Part shown: one piece after another, positions 12,301-24,460 of the stretch
Layout: the number at the start of each line of letters is the position of its first letter
How positions within the stretch are numbered: the stretch's first letter is position 1
Source: Hypomyces perniciosus
Lineage: Eukaryota; Ascomycota; Sordariomycetes; Hypocreales; Hypocreaceae
Direction of reading: 5' to 3'
NCBI GenBank assembly: GCA_008477525.1
Contig: SPDT01000004.1
Location: 310,001 to 374,000, forward strand
DNA length: 64,000 bases
Notes under the pieces: model-generated
Seen by the model: only the letters and a program-made list of their open reading frames with translations
Databases searched by the model: none
What the model was told of the DNA's origin: nothing
Program-made: the position numbers and the translations under genes

Positions 12301-13260
12301 GTATTTAAATCTTTTATTTCAGTAAAAGAAAAAAGAGATTAGCCTTTAAGCTTTTAAAAATAATAAATCTCTTTTCTTTAATTTAAAGATTATTACTATT
12401 TGAATTAATTTGAAGGCTAATAAATAATATTTAATTTTAAAGTAAATCTTATAAAGGGAGTAAATATATTCTTTAATTATTAACTAGTAAAACTATAAAA
12501 AGTCTATTATAATATTATTAATACTTAAAGATATATTTCCTATATATATTATAGCTACTGCTACTCTATTTAATAAAACTATTAAAAGAAGTTTAATCTG
12601 CTATTATTAGTTAATTAAAGATTATAAGTCTTTTATTATTAGCTATTATATATTGTATAAGTATAATATTATAAGGGGCAGCAGCCTTTTCCTTTTAAAA
12701 TATAAAGACTTAATTGCTTATAAATAATAGTAGTAGTTAGAAAATTAATAGTAGCTTTACCTAGTAATCTATAAAAAAAATATCTTTACTTTCTTTAATA
12801 ATATTAATAATATCTCGCTAATATACCCTTTAAATATTTTTATAATCGTTTTAAAAGATTCTTTAATATTATAAAGATAAAGATTTAATAATATAGCTAC
12901 AGTTCTTTTAATATCTAAAAAAGCTTAATAGCTCTCTTTACACTTAGCCTTTTATTATAGTTAAAAAGGTAGATAATTTAATAGTCAGCTTATTATTTTC
13001 ATTAATTTATAAAAAAGTCAAAGTAAAGCTTTAGCTATTTAATTTATAGCTATTATTATTAATTAAAAAGGGGGGAAAAGTTAAGTCTTTTCTTTAATTA
13101 ATATTAATATTAAAAAGCAGTCTTTATTATTATTATTTTTTACCTTTAATCGATTAAAGGGCATTAAGTAATAGGCTAAAGCTAGGATTATAATATTTAA
13201 TATAATATAATTAAAGCTAATAAATAAGTATTTTTTAATATACCTTTTACTAATAATATA

Positions 13261-13993
13261 AAGTAATGCTATTAAAACAGACAAAAATTACTACTAAAAC
13301 AAATAGTCTATATATTACTGTAAAATTCTCCATGCAATTTCCCTTAATATATAACTTACTCCTTTATATAACACTTAATTCCAATACTATTAAATTACTT
13401 TAAATAATAAATCCATAGCAAATATTCTATCTATTTATATATATTCCCTTAAATTAACTATTCTTCTAGCTGTTTAGCCAGTATAATCTCTTTAATCTTC
13501 TTGATCTAGGATAATACTGCTACTGCCGCTACTACTGTAGTAAAGATATGGCTTTATCGGCTAAAAGTTTTTACAACCCGCAATCTACTATAGCCTTTAA
13601 AACATTAACTGGATATTCTAGGCCCCTATAATATCAGCTGTAAGCTTTTAATCTCTAACTGTAAAGGACCTATTATATACTGGGGTTAAGCCGACATATA
13701 GGTGGTTAACTTTAGGGCCGACCTTTTAGCTGCACTTGTGACTGTTGTTATAATTTTTATATAGTAGCTTTACTGCTGCTGCTGCATCCTTGCCCTTATA
13801 GCCGCCTTTATAATAGCTGCTGTTATAACTGTTGTGTAGCAATAATAGAGCTGCTGCTGTTATTGCTGCTGTTATTGCTGCTTAAGTTATTGTTTGTGGA
13901 AGATCGAGGAATTAAAAGCTGCAACGATTTCCATATACGCTCACAGACTATCTGTTCCAGTCGCAATTTTTATTTATTCCAATAGTATTACTT
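13261..13993. mobile_element. TIR element (MITE-like), about 733 bp, inserted in the LINE
   Basis: The ends form a long inverted repeat: the left end AAGTAATGCTATTAAAACAG matches the reverse complement of the right end (AAGTAATACTATTGGAAT...), with similarity extending about 50 bp to an ACAGATAGTC-type block. The segment is missing from the second LINE copy near 48980. It is richer in GC than its host and has CTG/GCTGCT-rich runs at 13759-13880. No transposase is readable. The target duplication is unclear because the flanks are degenerate. Confidence 0.65.
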
Positions 13994-14943
13994 ACAGGAT
14001 ATTTAAGAATATTAAGTTAATTGTATTACTAAATATATATATTACAGTATTTAAAAGGTTAAAGAAAAAGAGCCTAGCTTTAAAAGCCTAATTAACTATT
14101 AATATACCTTCATTTTATTTATTAATTATTTACTATAAAGAATATATTATATTAAAGTCTTTTATTATTATATAACTTTTAATAACTAGCTATATAAATA
14201 AAGTTATAGAGGCTTTTCATATACTATATTCTCTATAAAAGTTAATAGTTATAATTTTATTAATATATACTTATAGGAGGTTTTAAATAGTTTTAATAAA
14301 TAATTATTTAACTAAAATCTTTACTCTCTGCTTTATATATATAAAGATTTAATGTTAAGTATTATAATTAACTTAAATTATTATTAAAGAAAACGTTTAA
14401 AAACTTTTATATATTACTATATAGCAGTAGCCTTTTCAAATAATATTTATATATAATTTTTATATTATGATAATATTATAGCTCTTTTTAGCTATAATGG
14501 TAAAGGCAGTATTATTTATAAAACTTTACTTTATTTATATTAACTTAAAGTATCTTTTAAATGTTATTATTTTTATAATTTAAATTTAAATTTTTAAGAT
14601 TTATTTAAATTATTAAAGGTTATTATTTTTAAATATTGCCTTTTATTTATTATTTAAAATTATAATAGCCTGTTTAATATTATTATTATAATAATCAAGG
14701 GATATTAATAATTATTCTATTCTAAGCAGTATTTAAAGGCTTAAAGGCTAAAAGGTAAATTTATTAAAGAATTTCTGCCTTTTATTATTATATTTTTTAT
14801 AGTTTTATATTTAAAAGGTATATTAGTTTTTCATAATTATAAAAAGGTTTACTTAGGCGTTATTAATATATTGCTTTACATAGTTTTAAATAGTTAATAT
14901 ATTAAATATTATATAAATAAATTTATATTTTATAGTTAAACCT

Positions 14944-15088
14944 TATAATAAAGCGCAGTATAGCTATATAAAGTATAGAGAGATAGGAGACAAAGCTTGA
15001 TTCTATAAAAGAGAATATACTATAGTGGCCTCGCTATATATATATATAACTAATATAAAGAAAAAGCTGTATATAGGAGCTGTAAGTA
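14944..15088 (-). repeat. 3' LTR of the outer copia, interrupted
   Basis: Matches the first 145 bases (plus-strand order) of 27787-28052 and 41528-41791, including the AAAGCTTGATTCTATAAAAG block, then stops where a chromovirus LTR begins. The remainder of this LTR is not found to the right, consistent with the deletion near 40615. Confidence 0.8.
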
Positions 15089-15349
15089 TATTAGGAGACC
15101 GGAAGCTGCGGAGCTCTTATAATATTATATAGGCCGGAATATATATATAAGAGCAACTATAGTCCTTCAAGATATAAAACTTTAAAGACTAGTAAACTAC
15201 TGCTACTATACTTAATTACTAGTTTCTAGCTTATTACCTGCTTAGTAATACCTATCTCTCTTTTAAATAACTGCTTTTTAACCTCCTTTACTTTTCTTTA
15301 AAGTTATAGCCTTTATTTAATTTATTTACTTTAAAGAGGGTCTTTAATA
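15089..15349 (+). repeat. 5' LTR of chromovirus 1
   Basis: Begins TATTAGGAGACC (TGTTAGGAGACC before RIP) and ends GGTCTTTAATA (GGTCTCTGACA before RIP). It is 261 bp, against 262 bp for the other copies at 17337, 24199 and 34988 (reverse). Inserted in a copia LTR at ...CTGTAAG(TA). Confidence 0.85.
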
Positions 15350-17336
15350 TATTATTCTTTTATTATTTTTAATAACGGTAAAAAAACTATTAAAGTTAAA
15401 GATACTTTTAGCAGTAAATAATTAACTTATATTTAATAAAGAGGCTATATTTTAGATATAAAGACCTTTAAATAAAATTACTTTTTTAGATTATTTACTA
15501 GGCCTTTTAAATAATATTTTACTTATAGAAAAGAACGTAATACTTATATTTAATAAATAAAAAATAAATAGTAAATATATTTAAAAAGGAAATATTTAAA
15601 TATTTTTCTTTAAAAGGAAAGCTTTTTTTAAACTTTTAAAGATTAAAGGTTTATTGCCTATAACTAGCTTATTATATGTTATTAATTTAAACTAATTTTA
15701 TAAAGGTAATTAAAGTAAAGTATAAATTTAAGTTTTTTATTATAAAGGAAAATTTTAAATAGAATTATAGATTTCTTTTATTATTATTAAAAGGCAGTTT
15801 AAATTATCCTTTAATCCTTTTTTAAATAGTTTATAAAATTACTTATATTGCTTTTTACTTACAAAGAGATATTTAATAGTAATAGGTTAATTATTTTAAA
15901 GACAAAGGCGGATTTATTAAATTCATTATTTAAAATAAATTATATTAATAGTTTAAAAATAATAATTGCAATAATTTAATTAAATAATATAAAGTAATTT
16001 TATAAATCTTTACCTATATTAAACTATTAAATAAAGTTTTTAATTATTCCTCTTTTAATTTAAAATTATTAAAAGCAAATTCTTTAAAATAACTCCTTTA
16101 TAACTAAAAATCTATATATTTTCATAATGCCTTTTCCTTGTAATAAATAAATAAATACTTTACTATAAAATCCTTATAACCTAATAAAAGTTAATTTATA
16201 TTAATATAATCGCTAAGACTTTTATATATAATTATACTAGTAATATAAATAGCTTTTAATAGGAATCTTAATCTTGAAGAAAATATAAAAAGAATAGACC
16301 TATTAGTTAATAGGGATTATATTAAAATTATACTGTTAATACTTTAAAGAATATAATAACTAAAATATTTAAAAGTTTAACAAAATAAAAAAACCCTTTT
16401 AGCTTAATAATTTATTAAAAATACAGTAATTTTTACAATAAAACCTCCTGTTAAGCTTTTAATTATATAAAGTGTAATAGTAAGTATTACTTTACTGAAA
16501 AATATAATAACTTTATTTAACTATACTTTACTAGCAGAAATACTAAACCTGCAGTTTATTAAGCCTAAAGATATAATTGCTATATAAATTTACTTATAAA
16601 ATAACTGGATAAAATACAGCTAGGTAGCTATTAATAATATATAAATACTTTATTTAATCCTAGTAGCAATATTTATATTATCTCTTTATAATAACAAGAT
16701 TAATTAAAAAGTCTATTATTAGCTTTTAAATTTACTACTATTCTTTTAAGTATTTCTGCTTCAATTTATAGTTATATAAATATATTAATAAAGATAATTA
16801 ATAATTAAAAAGTAAAGGAAAAGTGGCTATTTTATTGTATTATTACTAATAGCTTAAAAGATTTTATTTTAAAAAGACTTTAATTTTGAAAAATTAATTT
16901 TACTTTCTTTTAAAAATATAATTAATAGAATTATCCTTTAACTAAGGATTTTATTACTTTAATAGCCTTTAAAAAGCAGCTATAATAAACTATTAAAAAA
17001 GCTTATATAGCTTTTATATTAATAACTGAAAAGAAGCTAAAAGTTAGGTTAAAAGCTTTAAAAAATTTACTATCTTTTAATTTAAATAAAGCTATTTCTG
17101 TAAAAGACTATAAATTAGCTTTATATTTAAAATTGCTTTTTATATATTATAATTTTATTGATATCTTTTTATAAAAGAAGCTGTTAATATATTAGTAAAT
17201 TAATAATATACTATTAAATTAAAAGATAAAAAAATGCTTTTATAGAGTTTTATCTATAACTTAATATTTAAAGAGTTAAAAGTTTTCTGTAAATATTTAA
17301 AAAAAGTATTATAGAATATATAAATTTAGTAGTCTA
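15350..17336 (+). mobile_element. Chromovirus 1, gag-protease part
   Basis: Aligns with 17599-19585 of chromovirus 2 and is more heavily mutated. It ends with GTCTA (17332-17336), the target duplication of the next insertion, and resumes at 24461. Stops in all frames; no usable reading frame remains. Confidence 0.85.
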
Positions 17337-17598
17337 TGTTAGGAGACTGGAAGCTCTAGAGCTCTCGTGATATTATATAGGCCGGAATGCGTATATAAGA
17401 GCAACTATAGTCCCTGAAAATATAAAACTTTAGAGACCAGTAAACTACTACTGCTACACCTAACTACTAGTTTCTGGCTTATTACCTGCTTATTAGTATC
17501 TATCTCTCCTTTAAGTAACTGCTCTTTAACCTCCTTTACTTTTCCTTAAAGTCGCAGCCTTTTACCCGATCTGTTTACCTTAAAAAAGGTCTCTAATA
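17337..17598 (+). repeat. 5' LTR of chromovirus 2
   Basis: Starts TGTTAGGAGAC and ends GGTCTCTAATA (CTGACA before RIP). Same length as the 3' LTR at 24199-24460. Confidence 0.9.
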
Positions 17599-18880
17599 TA
17601 CTAGTCTCTCTCTATTCCCAGTAAAAGTAAGAAAACTATTAGAGTTAAAGATGCCTTTAGCGGCGAATAACTAGCTTATTTTTAATAAAGAGGCTGTATT
17701 TTAAATGCAAAGACTTTTAAGTAAAGTTACTCCTTTAAATTGTTAACTAGGCTTTCTAGATGGTATTTTATTTATAGAAGAACTTGATACTTGCATTTAA
17801 TAAATAAAAGAAAAGTAGCGAGTATACTTAAAGAGGAAATATTTAAATATTTTTCTTTAAAGGGAGAACTTTTTTTTTAAACTTCTAGGGATTAAAGGTT
17901 TATTGCCTATAACTAGCTTATTATATACTGCTAGTTTAAAACGACTTTATAAAGGTAATTAAGGCAAAGTGTAAATTTAAGCTTTTTATTATAAAGGAAA
18001 GTTTTAGGCAGAACTATAGACTTTTTTTACTATAATTAAAGGGCAGTTTAAATTGTCCCTTAATACTTTTTCTTAAGCAGCTTGCAAGATTACCTATACT
18101 GCTTCCTGCTTAAAAGGAGATATTTAATAGCAATAGGTTAACTATTTTAAAGAGAAAGGCGGATCTGCTGGATTGATTATTTAGGATAAATTTCGTTAAT
18201 GGCTTAAGGATAATAATCGCGATAGCCTAACTAGATGCTATAAAGCGACTTTATAGATCTTTCGCCTATATTAAGCTGCTGGATAGAATTTTCAGTTATT
18301 CCTCTTTTAATTTAAGATTATTAAGAGCGAGTTCTTTAAAATGACTCCTTTATAGCTTAAGATTTATATATTCTTATAGTGCCTTTCCTTTATAATAAAT
18401 AAGCAGATACTTTACTATAGAATCCCTATAACCTAACAGGAGTTGATTTATGCTGGTATAATTGCTGAGACTTTTATATATAGCTGTACTAGTAATGTAA
18501 GTGGCTTTTAATAGGAATCTCGATTTTAAAGAAAATATAGGAAGACTGGACCTATTAGTCAGTAGGGATTATACTAGGATTACGCCGCTAATATTTTAAA
18601 GAATATAATAATTAAAGTATCTGGAGGTTTAAAAAAATAAAAAAACCTCTTTAATTTAGTAATTTATTAAAAATATAGTGGTCTTTATTATAAGACCTCC
18701 TGCTAAGCTTTTAATTATATAAAGTATAATAGTAAGCACTACTTTATTAAAAAGTATAATAACCCTATTCAGCTATACTTTACTGGCGGAAATACTAAAC
18801 CTGCAGTTTATTGAGCCTAAGAATACGATTGCTATATAGATCTACTTATAAGATAACTAGAGAAGATGGAGCTAGGTGGC
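17599..18880 (+). pseudogene. Chromovirus 2 gag remnant
   Basis: Position between the 5' LTR and the protease defines it. Conceptual translation gives scattered charged and aromatic pieces with frequent TAA/TAG; no zinc knuckle could be placed with confidence. Confidence 0.5.
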
Positions 18881-18884
18881 TACT

Positions 18885-19220
18885 AGCAATATATGAATGC
18901 CCTGTTTAATCCCGGCAGCGATGTTTACATTATCTCTTTACAATAAAAGGATTAATTAGGAAGTCTATTACTAGCTTTTAAGCTTACTGCTATTTTCCTA
19001 GGTGTTTCTGCTATAATTTATAGCTATGCAGATATATTTATAAAGATAATTAATGACTGGGGAATAGAGAAGAAGTGGCTACTTTATTGTATTGCCGCTG
19101 ATAGCCTAGAAGACTTTATTTTAGGAAGACCTTGGTTTCGGGAAGCTAATTTTACCTTTTTTATAGAAGTATGATTAATGGAATTATCCTTTAACTAGGG
19201 ATTCTATTACTTTAATAGCC
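18885..19220 (+). pseudogene. Chromovirus 2 aspartic protease remnant
   Basis: Near 18900 the reading NPGSDVYIIS stands at the place of the D-S/T-G-S-D motif with the catalytic Asp changed to Asn and the Ser to Pro. About 70 residues on, EDFILGRPWF gives the closing D-x-I-L-G-x-P-W strand typical of gypsy proteases. Confidence 0.65.
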
Positions 19221-19559
19221 TTTAAAAAACAGCTATAATAAGCTATTAAAGAAGCCTGAGTAGCTTTTATATTAATAACTGAAAAGAAGCTGGAAGTTGG
19301 GTTAGAAGCTTTAGAAGACTTACTATCTCCCGACTTAGACGAAGCTACTTCCCTAGAAGACTATAAGTCGGCTTTATATTTAAAATTGCTTCCTATATAT
19401 TATAATCTCACTAGTGTCTTCTCTGCAGAAGAAGCTGCTAATATATTGGCAAGTTAATAGTATACTATTAAATTAGAAGATAGGAAAATGCCTTTATAGA
19501 GTTTTATCTATAACCTAGCACTTAAAGAGCTAGAAGCTCTCTATAAGTATTTAGAAAAA

Positions 19560-20300
19560 GCACTATAGAATGTATTGATTCGGCAGTCTATTAGTCCTGC
19601 AGGTGCCCCTGTAATTTTTATACTGAAGAAAGGCGGTAAACTGTAAATATATATTGATTTCTATACTTTAAACAAGATAATTTACAAGAACTGCGCTCCT
19701 TTACTATTAATTTCTAAGATTCTTAATAGACTCTTATATACTAAAATTTTCATTAAGCTTAATTTAAAGGATATATATTACTGGATACTTATCCGCGAAG
19801 AGAATAGGTAGAAGATAGTATTTCGCTGCTAATATAAATACTTTAAGTATAACATTATATTATTCAGCCTTATAAATTCCCCTATAACTTTTTAGTAATA
19901 TATTAATAATACACTATAAGATCTAGTTAATTTTATTTGTATTATATATTTCAATAATATACTGATTTATAGCTATATACTTGAAAAGTATATGCAGTAT
20001 ATTCGCTAAGTTCTTAAAAAGTTATGAGACGCAAAGCTATACGCTAAGATTAATAAATGCGTTTTTTATATTATTTTAATACCTTTCTTTAGATATATTA
20101 TTACGCTCAATAGAATTGAGATAGAATAGTTATGCGTTTAAGCTATTGCTAAGTAGCCGGTACCTAAAAGCATACATGATATCCTTATATTTCTAGGATT
20201 TATAGGGTTTTACTGTCGCTTTATTAAAAATTACAGTAAAATTACAGTACCTTTAATAGATTTTACTTATAGGAAGCAAAAAGGTTTTTTATAGCTAGAG
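19560..20300 (+). pseudogene. Chromovirus 2 reverse transcriptase remnant
   Basis: Readable motifs in order: SPAGAPVIFILKKGG..YIDF (entry of the RT fold), KIFIKLNLKDIYYWILIRE (first catalytic Asp region, changed), LFSLINSPITF (LPFGLxNAPxTF motif), and FNNILIYS near 19950 where YxDDILIYS is expected. Both catalytic aspartates now read Asn. It ends near 20300 with the FLGFIGFYCRFIKNYS segment that leads into RNase H. Confidence 0.85.
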
Positions 20301-20780
20301 CCTAGCGCTTTTAAAGCTTTTTAACAGCTTAATGGAAAGTTCTTAAAGAAATCTATTTTAATACATTATAACCTAAAGGCGCCAATTTATATAGAGACAG
20401 ACGCATTAAACTATATAATTAAGGCAGTACTAGCTTAGTATTAGCGAGATGCCTAATACTTTATAGCGTATATATTAAAAAAGCTAAATAGTTTTAAATT
20501 ATATTATTATACCTTTAATACTAAATTTCTTGCTATTATAAAGGCTTTTTAAATATAGAGATATTATATGGCTTATCTAGGTATAGAGATTTAGGTTATA
20601 ATAGACTATCTTAACTACTGTTACTTTACAGATAAGCAGAAGCTTTTATATTAGTAGGCAGAGGCTTTTAATAAACTAGCTCTATTTAATTTTTATATTA
20701 AATATAGGCCAGGGAAGTTTAACCTTACTAATACCTTATCTCAATGCCCTGATTTTTATAATCTTACTGAAATTAAAGAA
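20300..20780 (+). pseudogene. Chromovirus 2 RNase H remnant
   Basis: Near 20390 IYIETDALNY corresponds to the E-T-D-A-S motif of gypsy RNase H. It is followed by a NYYTFNTKFLAIIKAF piece (NYxIYDKELLAIIxAF) near 20510 and the closing hydrophobic strand. Several stops. Confidence 0.7.
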
Positions 20781-21149
20781 TTGCAGTAAAGCTATATATT
20801 AATAATTTTACAGCGTTTTTATAGCATAAAAGCCGATAGCTTATATAAACTAAAAGGATCTACAGCAGCGCACTATAATAACTAGGAATATATAAAGTCA
20901 CCTATAGATAAAAGCATTACTCTAGTATCGCCTTAGGTTAAAGGACAAGGATTAAATACTATTTAATAGATAGCCTACCTGCAAAGTATAGTGGCTAGAG
21001 TTATAACTGCTAGTTTACAGGTTATACAGTAAACTACTGCAGGTTCACTGCTAAAACTATAAAAGTCCTTGCGCTCAGCTATCTTATAAATTTAATAAAG
21101 AGATTACTTTATTTAGTAAAAGGTTCAGAGCTAGGGAGTAGTTAATATA

Positions 21150-22010
21150 TCTTATAGTAATAACTGGGTTATTAGTAATAACCAGCTAATTCGCTACTAG
21201 GGCAGAGTTTATATACTAATAGGTCTTTATATTAAGATTTTAATACTACTTTATAATAATCTAACTGCTAGATACTAAAAAGTTAGTTATACTTTAAGAT
21301 ATATTATATTAACCTATTATTAGTAAGGTATAAAGCGAGATATTAAGTGTTATATATCTATATATTATATTTGCCAGATAATAAAGGCGAGAACCTATTA
21401 ACTTTATAGCGAATTTACTTTATTACTAATACTAGAAAGACCTTTTAAAGAAATTTCTATAGATTTTATTATAGATTTGCCGGAAATCCTAAACTATAAA
21501 GGCAAACACCTATATAATACATTTTTTATTATTATTAATCAATATATAAAATATACCCTGTATATACTTATAATAGCGTATATTATAAGCAGCAGAGTTA
21601 CTGACCTTTTCATAAAACATATTTACTTAATTTTTAGAATACTATAAGGAATTATATCTAACAGAAATTAATTATTTAAATCTGGATTTTGGCGAAGTTT
21701 CTGTCACCTATTTGCTTATAAACAGCGACTTAGTATTACTTTTCACCTATAGACTAATAGTTAGACTCAACGGCAGAATTAAGCCTTAAAGTATTATTTA
21801 TATTCTTTTTGCAGTAAATAATAGGATAACTGGCTGCAAAAATTATCTTTTGCTTAGTTTATATATAATAGTGTTAAATATTCTGTAATTAGCTATTTAC
21901 TAGCTTTTTTACTGCTTGGCTATAAGCCTAACGCTCTGGGTCATAATAGATTAACCTACTATAAACATTATACTAATACTATTATAAAGGTAAAAGAGTT
22001 TCAAGCTACC
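21150..22010 (+). pseudogene. Chromovirus 2 integrase remnant
   Basis: The zinc-binding end (CYISIYYICQ, from C-x2-C) is near 21350 and the catalytic core follows: FKEISIDFIIDLPE near 21450 (first Asp of D,D-35-E kept), FFIIINQYIKYTLYI, and IISNRN near 21655 where I-V-S-D-R-G is expected. Stops interrupt the frame. Confidence 0.8.
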
Positions 22011-22254
22011 TGTAAAATAGCTAAATAAATACTATAATAAAGCTAAAAAGAATATAAAAAGTAATATAATATTTACTGACTTAAAAAGAAATTCACTATA
22101 GGCAATTAAATATTACTTTCTATAAAATACCTAAAACTCTAGCAACCTAGCAAAAAACTTACTAAAAAGTATATTAATCTTTACTAAATTAAATGCTAAA
22201 TTAAATAAATAGATTAATATACTAAATTCGTCTTTTATCTTCTATTAAAATTTA

Positions 22255-22440
22255 TAATATTTTTAATATTATAAATCTTAAGCTATATTATAGCCGCGAA
22301 GGAGAACCTTTTAAGCTAATAGATTACCCTTTTAGCGCTAAAAAGATATTTAAAGTTAAGAAAATTATTGATTACAAGTATAAAGGGATATAACGCTTAT
22401 ACTTAATTAAATAGAAAAACTATTTAAAGACTAATAATAC
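22255..22440 (+). pseudogene. Chromovirus 2 chromodomain remnant
   Basis: Near 22330 the reading IFKVKKIIDYKYKGI followed by RLYLIKxKNY matches the chromodomain pattern Y-x-VEKILDHR..G..YLVKWKGY. It lies just behind the integrase, which places the family among chromoviruses. In living elements this domain directs integration to marked chromatin. Confidence 0.75.
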
Positions 22441-24198
22441 TTAGCAAAAGAAAAGTAATTTTACTAACACTAAGTTAATTTAAAAGTATAAGCAGCGACT
22501 TACTAGTAAATAACCAGCTACTATTACTAAGCGTTATAAAGTTAAAGGGAGCAGGGTGCTGCGCAGTTTTAACCAGTTAATTAAAAACAGAAAATAAACT
22601 CGCAATAGCATATATCTTACAGTAAATAAGCGGCAATACTACTATTAAACGACAGCTAGTTCTCTTTATCTCTAAACAGTACCTTATCGCAATCTTTTAT
22701 AATAGTAGGATATACTTAAGGAAATACAGGAATTTCAGTACACTAATATATTACACAATAATTAACTAAAAACTGCCTATCACAAATAAAGAAATATATA
22801 CTGGAATAAAAGTATATATAATAGCAGTAATAGTAGCGAAAGAGTTTGCCTAATTAAAAGCAACTTAAAGGTTTAAGCGCTTTAAGTTTTAGCAGTAACA
22901 CTACGTATTTGCTGCAGACTCTTTCTCTTTTTACTCTTTAGCTAGGCCTGACTTTTATTGCATTAATATAAGGTTCTTTTTATATTAGATTTATAGTAGT
23001 GCTATTATAGACTAGGTTTTTATTAGCCGCTATTATACAATAAAAAAACAACACTAAAGCATTTACGTTATTAATAAAGGACTTTTAGGAATATTAAACT
23101 AATGCCTTAGCAGCATTAATAAATTAACAGGCAATTAAATTATATAATTTATTATTTAAGAAACAATAAAAACATTTCTTAAAAACAGCTAGTATAATAT
23201 AAGTTAATATAAAAAGTTTTACTTTCTGATTATATAAAACTTATATTTATTATTATAGTATTAGGGAGGTTCTGTTCCTAACTTTACATTTTATTCGATT
23301 AAGAGGTTAAGATAATAATAGTATAGGGCGGGGCATCTATAGCGAGTTAACAGTGGCTAATAGTTATATCTATATAAAAACACCTATTAGGTTAAATTGC
23401 TAGCGGCTTTGCGGTATTTTACTGGCGAGGGTATAGTAATCTTAAAGGGAGGGTATTTTAATAGAGATATAATTGAGATAGCACTGGCTGCAAGCGAAGA
23501 TAGGCTTACTATATTAAGGTTCTCGGATACCGCAAGATTACTATTATTTTCTAAAACCGGGCTGTAAGTATATTAGATAGGAAATTATAGTAAAGAATCG
23601 GCTATAGAAAACTCACAAAGCAGCAATATCTATCGCAAAAGGAAGAAAAGAACTTATAGTGGCAGGCTAAACTAAAAATAAAGAACTGCTATTATATAAT
23701 AGGTTAGCTGGTAATAAAAAGCAAAAGGAAGGAATACTTATAGAGAAAAGCGCCTATAGGGAGAAAAAGGGCAAGAGAAAGAGAGAGATAAAGAGGAAGA
23801 AAAAAAGGAAAAGAGAAAAGTAAATAGGAATTAAAGTTATAAAAGAAAAGAAAAGTAAGGCAAGATATAGTGCATTTATATACAGTAGTAAATTAAGAGA
23901 AGAAAAACAGAGTGAATTACTTATATATTAGCAGTAAAGGGTTAGCTTATTATATAGGATTTCTCTGCTACCCTTTAAGTCTAATTGCACGGAAGTGTGC
24001 TTTTAAACTATAAAGTTAGAAACTTTTTAGGCTACTAAGTATATACTAAAGTGTTTAAGTCTAGGGCTTAAAAAAGCGTCTGTATAGGAAATAGTTGCTG
24101 CTTAGCATAGCAATAGGGTATCAAAAGCCAGAAAGGAGCTGGTTAGATATAGGGTCCTCGCCGGCATTGAGGTCAATGCTATAAAAGGGGGGGCAGCC
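22440..24198 (+). other. Chromovirus 2 3' tail with an extra reading frame
   Basis: About 1.75 kb between chromodomain and 3' LTR is longer than usual for chromoviruses. From 23391 to about 23910 one frame reads through with only RIP-type stops: LLAALRYFTGEGIVILKGGY, then FNRDIIEIALAASEDRLTIL, a KTGL turn, and then a Lys/Arg/Glu-rich stretch (23630-23820). The same block is present in reverse in chromovirus 3 (about 35550-36000). The product is not recognised. The tail ends in a polypurine tract at 24183-24193. Confidence 0.6.
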
Positions 24199-24460
24199 TA
24201 TTAAGAGACCAGAAGCTCCAGAGCTCTTATAATATTACATAGGCCGGAATGCATATATAAGAGCAACTATAGTCCCTAAAGATATAGAACTTCAGAGACC
24301 AGTAAACTACTGCTGCTACACCTAACTACTAGTTTCTGGCTTATTACCTGCTTATTAGCATCTATCTCTCCTTTAAGTGACTGCTCTTTAACCTCCTCTA
24401 CTCTTCCCTAAGGTTGCAGCCCCTCGCCCAATCCATCTGCCCTAAAGAGGGTCTCTGACA
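24199..24460 (+). repeat. 3' LTR of chromovirus 2
   Basis: Preceded by AAAAGGGGGGG (24183-24193) as polypurine tract, begins TATTAAGAGACC and ends GGTCTCTGACA. Same 262-bp length as the 5' LTR, with differences mainly of the RIP type. Confidence 0.92.

Larger units (their letters stand above)
10277..14943 (-). mobile_element. LINE (non-LTR retrotransposon), copy 1, left part
   Basis: The sequence aligns with 46011-49980. Minus-strand translation around 11600-11850 gives a LINE-type reverse transcriptase: the catalytic region SYINNIVFLFI stands where YADDI/VDDI is expected, followed by the usual helix and a NNIVLFNFKKIKVIYF segment like the N-x-x-F-x-x-K-T-E-x-x-x-F motif. No LTRs bound it. 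Its 3' end is at the left, abutting the broken gypsy RT. It carries a TIR insert at 13261-13993 absent from copy 2, and is split at 14943 by a copia insertion. Confidence 0.7.
17337..24460 (+). mobile_element. Chromovirus 2: complete chromodomain Ty3/gypsy element, 7124 bp
   Basis: Two 262-bp LTRs (17337-17598 and 24199-24460) bound an internal region of 6.6 kb with gag, protease, RT, RNase H, integrase and chromodomain in that order, plus a 1.7-kb 3' tail. GTCTA stands on both sides (17332-17336 and 24461-24465), and the interrupted chromovirus 1 reads across cleanly. It carries fewer RIP changes than its host, as expected for a later insertion, but all frames still have stops. Confidence 0.92.

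Noticed and set aside
13081..13284. 67-codon minus-strand frame in the LINE
   Set aside because: Leu/Ile/Asn/Lys-rich AT-driven frame; it is in the LINE but no endonuclease or gag motif could be placed, and it ends in the TIR insert.
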